Of a stretch of DNA of 64,000 nt, positions 42,056 to 53,766 are shown piece by piece. The notes below the pieces were generated by a model that was not told the origin of the DNA, did not search any database, and saw only the letters and a list, made by a program, of their open reading frames with translations. Both the position numbers and the translations under genes were made by a program. Each line of letters begins with the position of its first letter. Positions within the stretch are counted from its first letter, which is position 1. Source of the stretch: DATNBU01 sp964476185 (GTDB lineage: Bacteria > Desulfobacterota > Binatia > UBA1149 > CAITLU01); contig CAYYZO010000009.1 in the NCBI GenBank assembly GCA_964476185.1, positions 14,929-78,928 on the forward strand, read 5' to 3'.

Positions 42056-42724
42056 TCAGGCGGGACGCATCTTCGGCTCGACCGTCGGAAGTCCCTCGAG
42101 GATCTTCTGCGAACCGGGGGAAGAGCTGACGATTCGCGGCGGGCGTGGCTTGGCGCCCGGCCGCACCGGCGGCGCGTCGGCCGCCTCGCCCTCGCCCTCG
42201 TGGAGCGGGGGGAGCAAGCCGTCGGCCGAGAGCGTGGACTCGAGGTCGTCGATGCGCTCGCTCAGGCGGTTGATCTGTTCCGCCATCCGGCGGCGCTCGG
42301 CTTCCCGCGCGTCGAGCGCTTCGGTGCGCTCGGCGAGCGCGTCGACGCGGTCCTGGGTGCGCGCCTGGAGTTCCGCGAGCCGCGCGGTGGTGGTCCCGAG
42401 TTCCTCCACCGCCGCGAGCAGGTCGTCGAGACGCGAGGTCGTCGCGGCCTGCTCCCGCCGGTGCCGGGCCTCGCTCTGCAGGAGGGCCCGGACGTCGCGG
42501 GCGAGAGCCTCGACGGCGGCCGCGTCGGCGATCCCGAGCGCAGCGGCCAGCGGCCGCACCGCCTCGGCCGAGACGGTCCCGATCAGGTCCATCGTGCGGC
42601 CGACCGCGTCGGAGTCGAAGCCCAGGCGGTCGAAGAACATCCCGGCCTCGCGCTCGAACATCGCGACCGCGTCGAGCAGGCTGCGCAGGTTCTTGTCGAA
42701 CGAAGAGTTCCGGCTGTCGGTCAT
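42056..42724 (-). CDS. Coiled-coil protein of unknown function
   Basis: 222 residues with no signal peptide. A helical N-terminal part (FDKNLRSLLDAVAMFEREAGMFFDRLGFD, LAAALGIADAAAVEALARDV) leads into a long coiled coil (about 90-165) with heptad-like Leu/Ala spacing (LDDLLAAVEELGTTTARLAELQ, RMAEQINRLSERIDDLES). The tail is Pro-rich. It does not match a family I can name; structurally it resembles polyhydroxyalkanoate-granule or phasin-like scaffold proteins, but that is a guess. The lipoprotein gene follows 22 bases downstream. Confidence 0.55.
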   Translation of the reverse strand: MTDSRNSSFDKNLRSLLDAVAMFEREAGMFFDRLGFDSDAVGRTMDLIGTVSAEAVRPLAAALGIADAAAVEALARDVRALLQSEARHRREQAATTSRLDDLLAAVEELGTTTARLAELQARTQDRVDALAERTEALDAREAERRRMAEQINRLSERIDDLESTLSADGLLPPLHEGEGEAADAPPVRPGAKPRPPRIVSSSPGSQKILEGLPTVEPKMRPA

Positions 42725-42893
42725 GGGATTCGAGCCTCGGAAGCGGACCTCGCGGGGGCGCCCTGCGAGGCCGGGAACCGGAAAGGCCGCAATATCGGCC
42801 GAGCGACCGCCCCGCGCAAGCCCCGCGGAGCGCCGGATCGAGCCCTGCGGCAGGGCGGCGCGACCTCCGCCGCGCGGCGCTGATGTCCCCCGC

Positions 42894-43631
42894 TCAGCGG
42901 ATCGCGAACGTCACGCTGACGGAGGCCTGGATCTCGAGGCTGCCGGGAACGACCTCGGTGCGCGCCGGCGCGGCCTCCATCATCATCGCGGCCCGGTCGC
43001 GCGAGAACATGGGCTGCGGCCCGACCGTCGCTCCACTGGAGGCGTCGAGCACGTCGCCGACGCCGACGCCGAGGCTCTGCGCGATGGTCTCGGCCTCCGT
43101 GCGCGCGACCTGCCCGGCCTGCAGAAGCGCCTGCCGGCGCGCGGACGCCTCGTCGTCGAGGAAGAACGAGATCGAGTCGATCTGGTTCGCGCCGGCCGCG
43201 ACCGCCGCGTCGATCAGGGCGCCAACGCCCGCGAGGTCGGCCGTCACGATCGCCAGGCGATTCGTCGCGACGTAGCCGACGAGTTTCGGCCCCTGGCCCG
43301 CCCGCCTCGGCTGCTCGTAGTCGTACTCCGGGGAAAGATCGTACCCGGCGGTGCGAACCTCGCCCGGCGCCTTGACGGACGCGCGAAGCTGCTCGAGCAC
43401 GGCCTTGCTGGTGCGCGCGTTCTGTTCCGAAGCTTCGCGGGCGGTCGCCGAGCGAGTGGCGACCGACACCGCGACGCGCGCCCGATCGGGCGCCGCCTTG
43501 ACCGTGGAGGTTCCGGTCGCGCGAATCGTGCGCGGCGCCGGCGCGTCCTCCACCGCACCGGCACGCGGAGCGCAAGCGAACAGCAGGACGGCTGCCGAGG
43601 AGGCGGCGAAGATGGAACGCATCGGAATCAT
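42894..43631 (-). CDS. SIMPL domain (DUF541) exported protein
   Basis: 245 residues from ATG 43631. A signal peptide (IFAASSAAVLLFACAPRAGA) contains an LFAC sequence that could be a lipobox. The SIMPL core is clear: IRATGTSTVKAAPDRARVAVSV, LSPEYDYE, VGYVATNRLAIVTADLAGVGALIDAAVAAGANQIDSISFFLDD and the final SVSVTFAI. Periplasmic SIMPL proteins form oligomeric barrels of unclear role, linked to oxidative stress in E. coli YggE. Its start shares ATGA with the stop of rlmE, so it is coupled. Confidence 0.85.
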   Translation of the reverse strand: MIPMRSIFAASSAAVLLFACAPRAGAVEDAPAPRTIRATGTSTVKAAPDRARVAVSVATRSATAREASEQNARTSKAVLEQLRASVKAPGEVRTAGYDLSPEYDYEQPRRAGQGPKLVGYVATNRLAIVTADLAGVGALIDAAVAAGANQIDSISFFLDDEASARRQALLQAGQVARTEAETIAQSLGVGVGDVLDASSGATVGPQPMFSRDRAAMMMEAAPARTEVVPGSLEIQASVSVTFAIR

Positions 43632-44257
43632 GGATGTTCTCCCTGGGGGCCGGACGCCGGACGATCGGCGCGCCGGCCGGTTGCGGCGACGTAGATTTCC
43701 GAGGACCCCTTGCGCGTCGACGGCGGCCGCCACGCCGTGACCGTGCGGAACTCCTCGCGCAGCTTCTTCGTCATCGCCTGCTCGACGCCCGAGAACAGCT
43801 TCACGAGCAGGCGTCCGTTCGGCGAGAGCACGCGGCGCGCGAACTCGACCGCGACGTCGACGAGCGCCTCCTCGCGTGCCGCGTCGGTGGCGCGGATTCC
43901 CGTCAGCTTCGGCGAAAGGTCGGAAAGAACGACGTCGATCGGCCCGCCCGCGGCGTCGAGGATCCTCGCCTGCACCTCGGGATCGCCGGCGTCCCCGGCG
44001 ATCGTCGTGACGTTGGAGAGTCCAAGCGGCTCGGTCGCCACGAGGTCGACGCCGACGACGACCCCGGACGGACCCACGCGCCGCGACGCGACCTGCAGCC
44101 ATGCGCCCGGCCAGCAGCCGAGGTCGACGACGCGGCATCCCGGCGAGAGCAGGCGGAAGCGCGCGTCGAGATCCTCGAGCTTGATGCCGGCGCGCGAACG
44201 CAGGCCCGCCTTCTTCGCTGCGTGGTACGTCGCGTCCTTGCGCTGGTAGTGTCCCAT
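43628..44257 (-). CDS. rlmE: 23S rRNA (uridine 2'-O) methyltransferase
   Basis: 209 residues. FtsJ-type SAM fold: DLGCWPGAWLQVASRRVG binds SAM; the catalytic K-D-K-E set is present in the expected order (Lys in GIKLEDLDARF, Asp in VVLSDLSPKLTG, Lys in LVKLFSG, Glu in SSEIYVAA). It modifies the 2'-OH of U2552-equivalent in the ribosomal A-loop. It is divergent from the uvrD-like gene across 69 bases and coupled to the SIMPL gene by ATGA. Confidence 0.95.
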   Translation of the reverse strand: MGHYQRKDATYHAAKKAGLRSRAGIKLEDLDARFRLLSPGCRVVDLGCWPGAWLQVASRRVGPSGVVVGVDLVATEPLGLSNVTTIAGDAGDPEVQARILDAAGGPIDVVLSDLSPKLTGIRATDAAREEALVDVAVEFARRVLSPNGRLLVKLFSGVEQAMTKKLREEFRTVTAWRPPSTRKGSSEIYVAATGRRADRPASGPQGEHP

Positions 44258-44326
44258 CGTGGTGACGGCGCGCGCAGCGCCCGGTTGCCCGGCCGGCAAC
44301 CCTCGGGCACCATCCCAGTTTCCCCG

Positions 44327-46579
<2,253 letters not shown>

Positions 46580-46697
46580 CCGAGGGCTGATCCGGACGGC
46601 CCGGCAGGCGGATGGCGCAAGTCGTTCGACGGGCCGGGCCGGTTGGCGTGCGCTCGAGGAGCGTCCCGGGACGATCTCCACCCCCGCGGCTCGGGAG

Positions 46698-46994
46698 CTA
46701 CCTCACCACGTACGTGCAGGACCTCGCCGGCCGCTCGCGCGAGCAGCCGCTGAAACCACGGTGATCGATGTGCTCGTACGGCGCGACGGTGTTGCCGAAC
46801 ACCGCGAGCGGACGCGTGACCGTCCACTCGAGCACCTTGCCGACCGGTGCGACGAAGTAATAGGCGATCCGCAGCGGGTTCTCGCCGTCGGGAGGGTACG
46901 TGGTATCGAGCGCCCGGGCGCTCGTGGCGCCGCCGGCGATGGATGCGGCGACGGCCGCGGCAACGACGAAGCGGCGTACAGGAAATGAGGCCAT
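46698..46994 (-). CDS. Small exported protein of unknown function
   Basis: 98 residues. The signal peptide MASFPVRRFVVAAAVAASIAG is cleaved near ARA-LDT. The short mature part reads TYPPDGENPLRIAYYFVAPVGKVLEWTVTRPLAVFG and ends with two cysteines that could form a disulfide. The PPDG-NPLR-AYY-F-P-G-E stretch resembles small exported proteins seen repeatedly in deltaproteobacterial genomes, with no known role. It is convergent with the helicase gene and divergent from the acyltransferase gene. Confidence 0.65.
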   Translation of the reverse strand: MASFPVRRFVVAAAVAASIAGGATSARALDTTYPPDGENPLRIAYYFVAPVGKVLEWTVTRPLAVFGNTVAPYEHIDHRGFSGCSRERPARSCTYVVR

Positions 46995-47103
46995 GGTCGT
47001 GTTCCCCTCGCGCACGGCGGGCCCGGACCCGCCGCCGCTTCCGAAGTCGATACGGGTCTTATACATCACGGTCCGCGAGTTCCCACCCCGCGTTCCTGCT
47101 GCG

Positions 47104-47955
47104 ATGACGACCGAAGCCCCCCGTTTCCGCCGCGCCGAAGCCCTCTCGTCGTGGCGCCGCCTGGCCGTCCACGTCTGGCGGGCCCCGGCGGACCCGACCG
47201 TGTACGGCGTGCTCGAGTGCGACATGCGCAAGAGCCTGCCCTATCTCGAAGCGCTCAACGCCATCCCCGGCGGCGCACGCGTCACGCCGGCCCACCTGGT
47301 GGTCAAGGCGATCGCGAAGGCCCTCGCCGAGTTTCCCGCTGCCAACGGAATGATCGCCCTCGGGCGGGTCTATCTCCGCGACAGCGTCGACATCTACTGC
47401 CAGGTCGCCACCGACGGCGGCAAGGACCTGTCGGGCTTCAAGATCCGGCACGCCGATCGCAAGTCCCCCGCGGAGATCGCCGATGAGCTGACCGACGGCG
47501 CCGCGAACGTGCGCGCCGGGCGCGATCCCGGCTCCGAGGCCACGAAGAAGTCCCTCGCCCGCATCCCGGAGTTCCTGCTCCGGCCCGTCCTCCGGCTGAC
47601 GGGCTTCCTGACCTTCGACCTGCGACTCGACCTCAGCCGGTTCGGGATCGCCTACGACCAGTTCGGCGGGGCGATGGTGTCGAACGTCGGCGGGTTCGGG
47701 CTGCAGACCGGGCTGGCGCCGCTGGTCCCGGTCAGCCGCTCCCCGATCGTGCTTCTGGTCGGGGAAGTGCGGGAGCGGCCGCTGGCCGAGAACGGAACGG
47801 TCGTCGCGGCGCCCGTCATGAACGTCGGCGCGACGTTCGACCACCGCCTGATCGACGGGTTCCAGGGATCCGCGATGGCCCGCATCGTCATCGACGCGGT
47901 CCAGGATCCCGAGAAGGCGTTCGGTCCGCCGGCTCGTCCCATCCGACCCAGCTGA
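47104..47955 (+). CDS. 2-oxoacid dehydrogenase-type acyltransferase domain protein (no lipoyl domain)
   Basis: 283 residues consisting only of an E2-type catalytic domain: TPAHLVVKAIAKALAEFPAANGM, GGAMVSNVGGFGLQTGLAPLVPVSRSPIVLLVGEV and FDHRLIDGFQGS. The DHRxxDG motif supplies the catalytic His. The usual lipoyl and E1/E3-binding domains are absent, and no E1 or E3 gene is near. It may therefore be a free-standing acyltransferase on a soluble thiol or protein substrate. The family is sure; the role is open. Confidence 0.82.
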   Translation: MTTEAPRFRRAEALSSWRRLAVHVWRAPADPTVYGVLECDMRKSLPYLEALNAIPGGARVTPAHLVVKAIAKALAEFPAANGMIALGRVYLRDSVDIYCQVATDGGKDLSGFKIRHADRKSPAEIADELTDGAANVRAGRDPGSEATKKSLARIPEFLLRPVLRLTGFLTFDLRLDLSRFGIAYDQFGGAMVSNVGGFGLQTGLAPLVPVSRSPIVLLVGEVRERPLAENGTVVAAPVMNVGATFDHRLIDGFQGSAMARIVIDAVQDPEKAFGPPARPIRPS

Positions 47956-48679
47956 CCTGCCGCCCGGCCGCGGCCGGATCGGCGCGGTACGAGTGGTAGC
48001 GATCGCTCGCGCAGCGCGTGCACGGCCCGACCTGCTGGATCGCGGCGGGCGGGACGCCGCTGCGCTCGAGCTGGACACGGTTCGCCTCACGGAGGTCGAG
48101 GTGGGGCCGCGCGCGGCCGCGAACGACCGGAAGACCGGCGCGGTCGAAGTGTTCGCCGATCTCCGGCGACACCTCGTAGCAGCAGGGTCCGATGCTCGGC
48201 CCGAGCGCCGCAAGCAGTCGCTGCGCGTCGACGCCGGCGCGGCGCGCGGCGCAGACCGCCTCGGTCGCGATCCCGGCGATCGTCCCGCGCCATCCCGCGT
48301 GCACCGCGGCCGACCATCCGTCCCGCGCGGACACCAGCAACAGCGGCACGCAGTCGGCCGTGCGAACGCCGACGACCAACCCGGCGCGCGCCGCGACGAG
48401 CGCGTCCGCCTCCTCGGGCAGCCGGGCCAGGCCGTCGTCGCCGTCGACGACGAGCGGTCCCTCGTGCTCGTCCGCCTCGACGACGCGCGCGCCGTGGACT
48501 TGTCGGGCGAGCAGCACGGTGTGGAGCGGAGGGCCCGCGAGTCGGTCCCCGAAGCCGCAGACGAGTCCGTCGATGTCGGCCCATCCCGCCGGCACGAGCG
48601 GTCCACGCCGCGAAGGGTCGACGACGACAGGAGCGGTCCCTGCGGAACCAGCCGGTGCGCGCGCTGCCACGGCGCGCAC
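47888..48679 (-). CDS. pgeF: Purine nucleoside phosphorylase / laccase-domain protein (YfiH/PgeF family)
   Basis: About 263 residues. The family zinc site is visible as His in LARQVHGARVV, Cys in VRTADCVPLLLV and His in AVHAGWRGTIAGI; LGPSIGPCCYEV and the C-terminal CTRCASDRYHSYRAD also belong to it. These proteins act as peptidoglycan-editing or multi-specific purine phosphorylases. The start is uncertain: GTG 48679 gives a normal family length, other in-frame starts exist further upstream. Its 3' end overlaps the end of the convergent acyltransferase gene by 68 bases. Confidence 0.85.
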   Translation of the reverse strand: MRAVAARAPAGSAGTAPVVVDPSRRGPLVPAGWADIDGLVCGFGDRLAGPPLHTVLLARQVHGARVVEADEHEGPLVVDGDDGLARLPEEADALVAARAGLVVGVRTADCVPLLLVSARDGWSAAVHAGWRGTIAGIATEAVCAARRAGVDAQRLLAALGPSIGPCCYEVSPEIGEHFDRAGLPVVRGRARPHLDLREANRVQLERSGVPPAAIQQVGPCTRCASDRYHSYRADPAAAGRQVSWVGWDEPADRTPSRDPGPRR

Positions 48680-48884
48680 CTTGTGCCGGACCCGCGCACG
48701 CACGCAAGGAGTTCGCGCACGCGGATTGCCGGGCACCGGCGCTGTGCTAGCCTCGCCCGTTGCACCGCCGCCCATTCCCCTCAAGAAGGGGCCGGGATGG
48801 CCGCCGACGCGGCCCCCTCCCGGTCGCCGCGCGTCCAGCGAGTCGCGAAACCGGGGTCCCGCCGGCAGGTCGAGCCGAGCTGCC

Positions 48885-51647
48885 GTGAAGCGCGCCATCA
48901 AGATCGCCGGGGCCAGGACCCACAACCTGAAGGGCGTCGACTGCCAGTTCCCGGCGCGCAAGATCTCCGTCGTCACCGGCGTTTCCGGCTCGGGCAAGTC
49001 CTCGCTGGTCTTCGACACGCTGTACGCCGAGGGCCAGCGCCGCTACGTCCAGTCGCTGTCGACCTACGCCCGGCTCTTCCTCGAGAAGATGCAGCGCCCG
49101 GACGTCGACTCCATCAGCGACATCCCGCCCGCGCTCGCCCTCGAGCAGAAGAACGCGATCAAGAACGCCCGCTCGACGGTCGGCACGGTCACCGAGATCC
49201 ACGACTACCTGCGACTCCTGCTCACCCACGCCGGCGTGGTCCGCTGCAGCGAGTGCAGCGGCGAGGTGCGGGCCGACACCGTGAGCTCCGCGGCCGAGGA
49301 CCTCGTGGCCGCGCACCCCGATCGTCGCGCGGCGATCACGGCGAACGTCGATTTCCACGGGATGGAGCCGGCCGAGGCCCGGGACACGCTGCAGCGCCAG
49401 GGGTACGGGCGAATCCTGCACGATGGCAGCGCCGTGCCGCTCGACGAGGTCGATCCGTCCGTCTTCGCGGCCGGGCGCGCGGAGGTCGTGGTCGACCGAT
49501 TCTCGGTCGCCGCCGACCGGACGACCCGCGCCGCGGAGGCATTCGCGCGCGCGTTCCAGCTCGGATCCTCGAACGCGCGCGTGGTGTTCCTCGACGACGC
49601 CGGCGGCGAGGCGAACTACACGACGAGGCTGGCGTGTCGCAGCTGCGGCCGCGAGCACGCGCCGCCGACGCCGCACCTGTTCAGCTTCAACAACCCGCTC
49701 GGCGCGTGCGCGCGCTGCGAAGGATTCGGCCGCGTCGTCGACGTGGACCGCGACAAGGTCGTGCCGAACAAGCGCCTGTCGCTCCGCGACGGCGCCGTCG
49801 CGCCGTGGAGCACGCCCGCGTACGTCGATTTCCAGCAGAAATTCCTGCAGGCGGCCGAGCGACGGGGAATCTCGACCCAGGTGTCCTGGTCGCAGCTCGC
49901 CGACGAGGACAAGCGCTGGGTGTTCGAGGGCGACAAGCGCAACCCCGGGGTCGCGGGCTTCTTCCGCTGGCTCGAGGAGCGCCGCTACAAGACCCACGTC
50001 CGCATCCTGCTCGCGCGCTACCGCAGCTACCGGACCTGCGGCGATTGCGGCGGCGCCAGGCTGAAGCCCGAGGCGCTCAGCGTGCGCGTCGGCGGCAGGA
50101 ACATCGCCGAGCTCAGCGCGATGGCGATCACGAAGCTCGTGCGCTTCCTGTCCAGGCTCGAGCTCGACGAGAGCGCTGCCTCGCGCACCGAGTCGGTGCT
50201 GCGCGAGCTGCACGCGCGGCTCGGCTACCTCGAGGAGGTCGGCCTCGGCTACCTGACGCTCGACCGGCAGGCGCGCACGCTGTCCGGCGGCGAGGCCCAG
50301 CGCATCCACCTCGCCTCGGCTCTCGGCAGCGCTCTGACCGACACCCTCTACGCCCTCGACGAGCCCACGGTCGGGCTCCACCCGCGCGACGGACGACGGC
50401 TGCTGAAGGTGCTGCGCCACCTGACGAAGATGGGCAACACGGTCGTCCTCGTGGAGCACGACCCGACGATCATCGAAGGGTCCGACCACGTGATCGACCT
50501 GGGCCCTTCCGGCGGCGCCGGCGGCGGCAACGTGCTCTACGAAGGCAAGCCGGCCGGACTGCCCGGACGCGAGACCGCGACCGGGCGGCTGCTGCTGATC
50601 CGGACCGTGCACCGGCAGGAAAAGCGCGCGGCGAAGAGCCTCGACCGCGGCTCCCTCGTGATCCGCGGCGCGGGCGAGAACAATCTCGCGATCGACCGCG
50701 TCGAGATCCCGCTGGGGCGCTTCGTCTGCGTGACCGGGGTTTCCGGCTCGGGCAAGTCCACGCTCGTCGAGCAGGTCCTGTACGAGAACTGGCTGCACCA
50801 GCGCGGGCTCGGCGGACACGAGGCCGGCCGCTGCGAGGGAATCGACGGCTTCGAGAAACTCGAGGACGTCCTGATGATGAGCCAGGCCGCCATCGGTCGC
50901 TCGGCGCGCTCGAACCCGGCCACGTACCTCAAGGCGTACGACGACATCCGCAAGCTCTTCGCCGCGACGCCGCTGGCGAGGCGCGGCAAGATCACGCCCG
51001 GCTCGTTCTCGTTCAACACGCCCGGCGGTCGCTGCGAACACTGCCAGGGGACCGGCATCACGACGCTCGAGATGCACTTCATGGCGGACATCGAGGTGCC
51101 GTGCGAGGAGTGCGGCGGGCTGCGCTTCAAGGCCGCCGTGCTCGAGGTGCGCTACCGCGACCGCAACATCAACGAGGTGCTGGCGATGACGGTCGACCAG
51201 GCGGCCGAGTTCTTCGCCGATCGCGCGGCGATCGCGTCGAAGCTCGAGTGCCTGCGCTCGGTCGGCCTCGGCTACCTGACGCTCGGCCAGTCGACCTCGA
51301 CCCTGTCCGGCGGGGAGGCGCAGCGCCTCAAGCTCGCCGGGTTCCTCGTCGAAGAGAAGCGCGGCCGCGGGTCGATGTTCATCTTCGACGAGCCGACGAC
51401 GGGCCTGCACCTGCAGGACATCCACACGCTGATCGGCGTGCTCGACGGCCTCGTCGCGCGCGGCCACTCGGTGCTCGTCGTCGAGCACCACACCGACTTC
51501 ATCGCCCATGCCGACTGGGTCATCGACCTCGGCCCCGAGGGCGGCGACAAGGGCGGGAAGGTGGTGGTCGCCGGCGCCCCGCTCGACGTCGCCAAGTGCG
51601 ACGCCTCCCACACCGGCGCCGAACTCAAGCGCCTGCTCGGGATCTGA
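48885..51647 (+). CDS. uvrA: UvrA-type excinuclease ATPase (possible paralogue)
   Basis: 920 residues from GTG 48885. Two ABC modules: Walker A GVSGSGKSSLVF and GVSGSGKSTLVEQV; signature LSGGEAQR in each half; four Cys-pair zinc modules (CSEC, CRSC...CARC, CGDC, CEHC...CEEC). The front half departs from the usual bacterial UvrA1 consensus (STYARLFLEKM and DIPPALALEQKNAIKNARSTVGTVTEI instead of SAYARQFL...GLSPAISIEQK), so it may be a UvrA paralogue rather than the housekeeping copy. It recognises DNA damage with UvrB in excision repair. UvrD- and UvrC/Cho-like genes are elsewhere in the window. Confidence 0.9.
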   Translation: MKRAIKIAGARTHNLKGVDCQFPARKISVVTGVSGSGKSSLVFDTLYAEGQRRYVQSLSTYARLFLEKMQRPDVDSISDIPPALALEQKNAIKNARSTVGTVTEIHDYLRLLLTHAGVVRCSECSGEVRADTVSSAAEDLVAAHPDRRAAITANVDFHGMEPAEARDTLQRQGYGRILHDGSAVPLDEVDPSVFAAGRAEVVVDRFSVAADRTTRAAEAFARAFQLGSSNARVVFLDDAGGEANYTTRLACRSCGREHAPPTPHLFSFNNPLGACARCEGFGRVVDVDRDKVVPNKRLSLRDGAVAPWSTPAYVDFQQKFLQAAERRGISTQVSWSQLADEDKRWVFEGDKRNPGVAGFFRWLEERRYKTHVRILLARYRSYRTCGDCGGARLKPEALSVRVGGRNIAELSAMAITKLVRFLSRLELDESAASRTESVLRELHARLGYLEEVGLGYLTLDRQARTLSGGEAQRIHLASALGSALTDTLYALDEPTVGLHPRDGRRLLKVLRHLTKMGNTVVLVEHDPTIIEGSDHVIDLGPSGGAGGGNVLYEGKPAGLPGRETATGRLLLIRTVHRQEKRAAKSLDRGSLVIRGAGENNLAIDRVEIPLGRFVCVTGVSGSGKSTLVEQVLYENWLHQRGLGGHEAGRCEGIDGFEKLEDVLMMSQAAIGRSARSNPATYLKAYDDIRKLFAATPLARRGKITPGSFSFNTPGGRCEHCQGTGITTLEMHFMADIEVPCEECGGLRFKAAVLEVRYRDRNINEVLAMTVDQAAEFFADRAAIASKLECLRSVGLGYLTLGQSTSTLSGGEAQRLKLAGFLVEEKRGRGSMFIFDEPTTGLHLQDIHTLIGVLDGLVARGHSVLVVEHHTDFIAHADWVIDLGPEGGDKGGKVVVAGAPLDVAKCDASHTGAELKRLLGI

Positions 51648-51782
51648 CCCGCGCCGGAGGCACGAGCCGCGAGAACGCGGAGGCGGGGACAGACTCGAAC
51701 GGCGGAAAGTTCACGCCGCGCGGGGCGTTCCTGGCGGCGACGCGCGAATCCGTTTGCGGTCGGCGCTGCCGCGCCTCGCGCC

Positions 51783-52256
51783 TCAATCGCGAGCCGGGAC
51801 CGTGACCTGGACGAGCTCGACGCCTGCGCGCTCGCGCAACTCCGCGATCGTCTCGAGCTTGTAGGGCTTCTCGTAGAACACGCGTCGGATGCCGGTGTTC
51901 ACGATCGTCTTGAAGCAGTGCACGCACGGCGTGTGGGTCACGTAGATGTCGGCTTCCCGGATCGCCGTGCCCTGGCGCGCGGCCTGCGCGATCGCGTTGA
52001 TCTCGGCGTGGATCGTCCGGAAGCAGTTCTGGACGATCTCCCCGCTCGGATTGCGCGATTCGTAGACCTCGCAGCCGACGTCGAGGCAGTGCGGCATCCC
52101 GGCCGGCGCGCCGTTGTACCCGGTCGCGAGGATGTTGCGCTCCCGCACGATGACCGCCCCGACCTTCGCCCGCAGGCACGTCGAGCGCTCGGCCACCTCG
52201 CGCGTGATCGTCATGAAGTATTCGTCCCAGGTCGGCCGTGCGTCCATCGGGCGCAT
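51783..52256 (-). CDS. dCMP/cytidine deaminase family protein
   Basis: 157 residues (an in-frame ATG at 52247 is an alternative start). Zinc-deaminase motifs: HAEINAI with His83 and catalytic Glu85, and TPCVHCFK with Cys111 and Cys114. GAVIVRERNILATGYNGAPAGMPHC, with extra cysteines and the NCFRTIHAE context, matches the ComEB/dCMP-deaminase group, which makes dUMP for thymidylate synthesis. Length and motif order fit the family. Confidence 0.9.
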   Translation of the reverse strand: MRPMDARPTWDEYFMTITREVAERSTCLRAKVGAVIVRERNILATGYNGAPAGMPHCLDVGCEVYESRNPSGEIVQNCFRTIHAEINAIAQAARQGTAIREADIYVTHTPCVHCFKTIVNTGIRRVFYEKPYKLETIAELRERAGVELVQVTVPARD

Positions 52257-52444
52257 CTACCAGAAGGCCCGGGCGTGTGGAACATCGCGCCGGCCCCGGA
52301 CGTTCCCCGTCGGAGCGAAGCCGGCAGCCGGCGCGAAGCCCGCCCCGAAGCGGCGACGCCGAACGCCGCTGCCCTCGACCGCAGTCGCGGTTGACGCGTG
52401 CCGCCGGCTCGCCCATCATCCGTCCGCGCCGAACGCGGCCGAGA

Positions 52445-52519
<75 letters not shown>

Positions 52520-52541
52520 CTTCCTTTCCTTCCGGATCGCG

Positions 52542-53411
52542 ATGAAGACGACCCTGCGGACAGAAACCGCCCGTGGCGTCGGCCACGTGATCCTGGCTCG
52601 CGCCTCCGAGTACAACACGATCACTCCCGCCCTGCGCGACGAACTGGCGGCGACCATCGACGAGATGGAGCGGGACGACGACGTGCGCGTGATCCTGCTG
52701 CGCGCCGAGGGGCCGGCGTTCTGCGCCGGCTACGGTCTCGACTGGTCCACCATCGGCCAGGCCCGCGAGGACCGGGAGGCCGGCGAAGGCCGGCGCCGGA
52801 CCTGGGACTCCGTCGCCGACCTGCGAATGATGGGCCGCTTCGTCGAGACGTACATGAAGCTCTGGTACGCGCGGAAACCGACGATCGCGGCCGTGCAGGG
52901 CTGGTGCATCGGCGGCGGGACCGACATGGTCCTTTGCGCCGACATCATCATCGCGGCCGAGGGAGCGTCCTTCGGCTATCCCCCTTCGAGGGTCTGGGGG
53001 ACGCCGACCACGGCGATGTGGGTCTACCGGATGGGCCTCGAGCGCGCGAAGCGCTACCTGCTGACCGGCGACGAGATCCCGGCCCCGAAAGCCGCCGAGA
53101 TCGGCCTCATCCTGGAGGCCGTTCCCGACGAGCGCCTGCTCGAGCACGCCACCGCCTTCGCCGAACGGATGGCGATGGTCCCGACCAACCAGCTCGTGAT
53201 GCTCAAGCTGCTCTGCAACCAGACGGTCGAGAACATGGGCATGTCCTCGACCCGCACCCTCGGCGTCCTCTTCGACGGGATCGCCCGCCACACCCAGGAA
53301 GGGCTCGACTTCGTCGCCCGCTCCGGCGAGGTCGGGTTCCGGCAGGCCGTGCGCGAACGCGACGACCCCTTCGGCGACTACGGGAGCCGGCCCAAACGGC
53401 CGAAACGCTGA
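52542..53411 (+). CDS. Enoyl-CoA hydratase/isomerase (crotonase) family protein
   Basis: 289 residues. Crotonase-fold landmarks are LLRAEGPAFCAGYGLDW (first oxyanion-hole region), QGWCIGGGTDMVLCADIIIAAEGASFGYP (second) and RMGLERAKRYLLTGDEIPAPKAAEIGLILEAVP. The C-terminus is longer than classic hydratases (HTQEGLDFVARSGEVGFRQAVRERDDPFGDYGSR), as in some crotonases acting on aromatic or bulky acyl-CoAs. No clear Shine-Dalgarno precedes ATG 52542, and the tRNA-Gly ends 22 bases upstream, so transcription may start upstream of the tRNA. Confidence 0.88.
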   Translation: MKTTLRTETARGVGHVILARASEYNTITPALRDELAATIDEMERDDDVRVILLRAEGPAFCAGYGLDWSTIGQAREDREAGEGRRRTWDSVADLRMMGRFVETYMKLWYARKPTIAAVQGWCIGGGTDMVLCADIIIAAEGASFGYPPSRVWGTPTTAMWVYRMGLERAKRYLLTGDEIPAPKAAEIGLILEAVPDERLLEHATAFAERMAMVPTNQLVMLKLLCNQTVENMGMSSTRTLGVLFDGIARHTQEGLDFVARSGEVGFRQAVRERDDPFGDYGSRPKRPKR

Positions 53412-53454
53412 TCCGGCCCGTGAACCCGCGGCTCGGCGATGCGACAATCGACGC

Positions 53455-53646
53455 GTGCGTTGCCCGACCTGCCGGAAGTCCAGCCCCGAGCAGAACGAGT
53501 TCCGGCCGTTCTGCTCGCGTCGCTGCAAGCTCGTGGATCTCGGAAAGTGGCTGGACGGCTCGTACGCCGTTCCCGGCGAACCGGCCCCCGAAGACGAGGT
53601 CGAGGCCGAGCGACAGAAGGAGGAACGCGACCGCCGCCGTCACTGA
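53455..53646 (+). CDS. yacG: DNA gyrase inhibitor YacG
   Basis: 63 residues from GTG 53455. The YacG zinc-finger arrangement is exact: CPTC near the start, then CSRRC. The EFRPFCSRRCKLVDLGKWLDGSYAVPGE sequence is the family core, followed by a charged C-terminal tail. YacG binds GyrB and blocks its DNA binding. Length matches the family (60-70). Confidence 0.95.
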   Translation: MRCPTCRKSSPEQNEFRPFCSRRCKLVDLGKWLDGSYAVPGEPAPEDEVEAERQKEERDRRRH

Positions 53647-53766
53647 CGGAACCGGCCGCGCGAGCCCGTCGCTCGACCCGACTCCCCTTCGAGGCCCGGG
53701 AACCCGAGTTGTCCGCGAAGAACCACCGCGTTACGCTCGCCCCGACCGTCAGGCAGGAACCAAACC

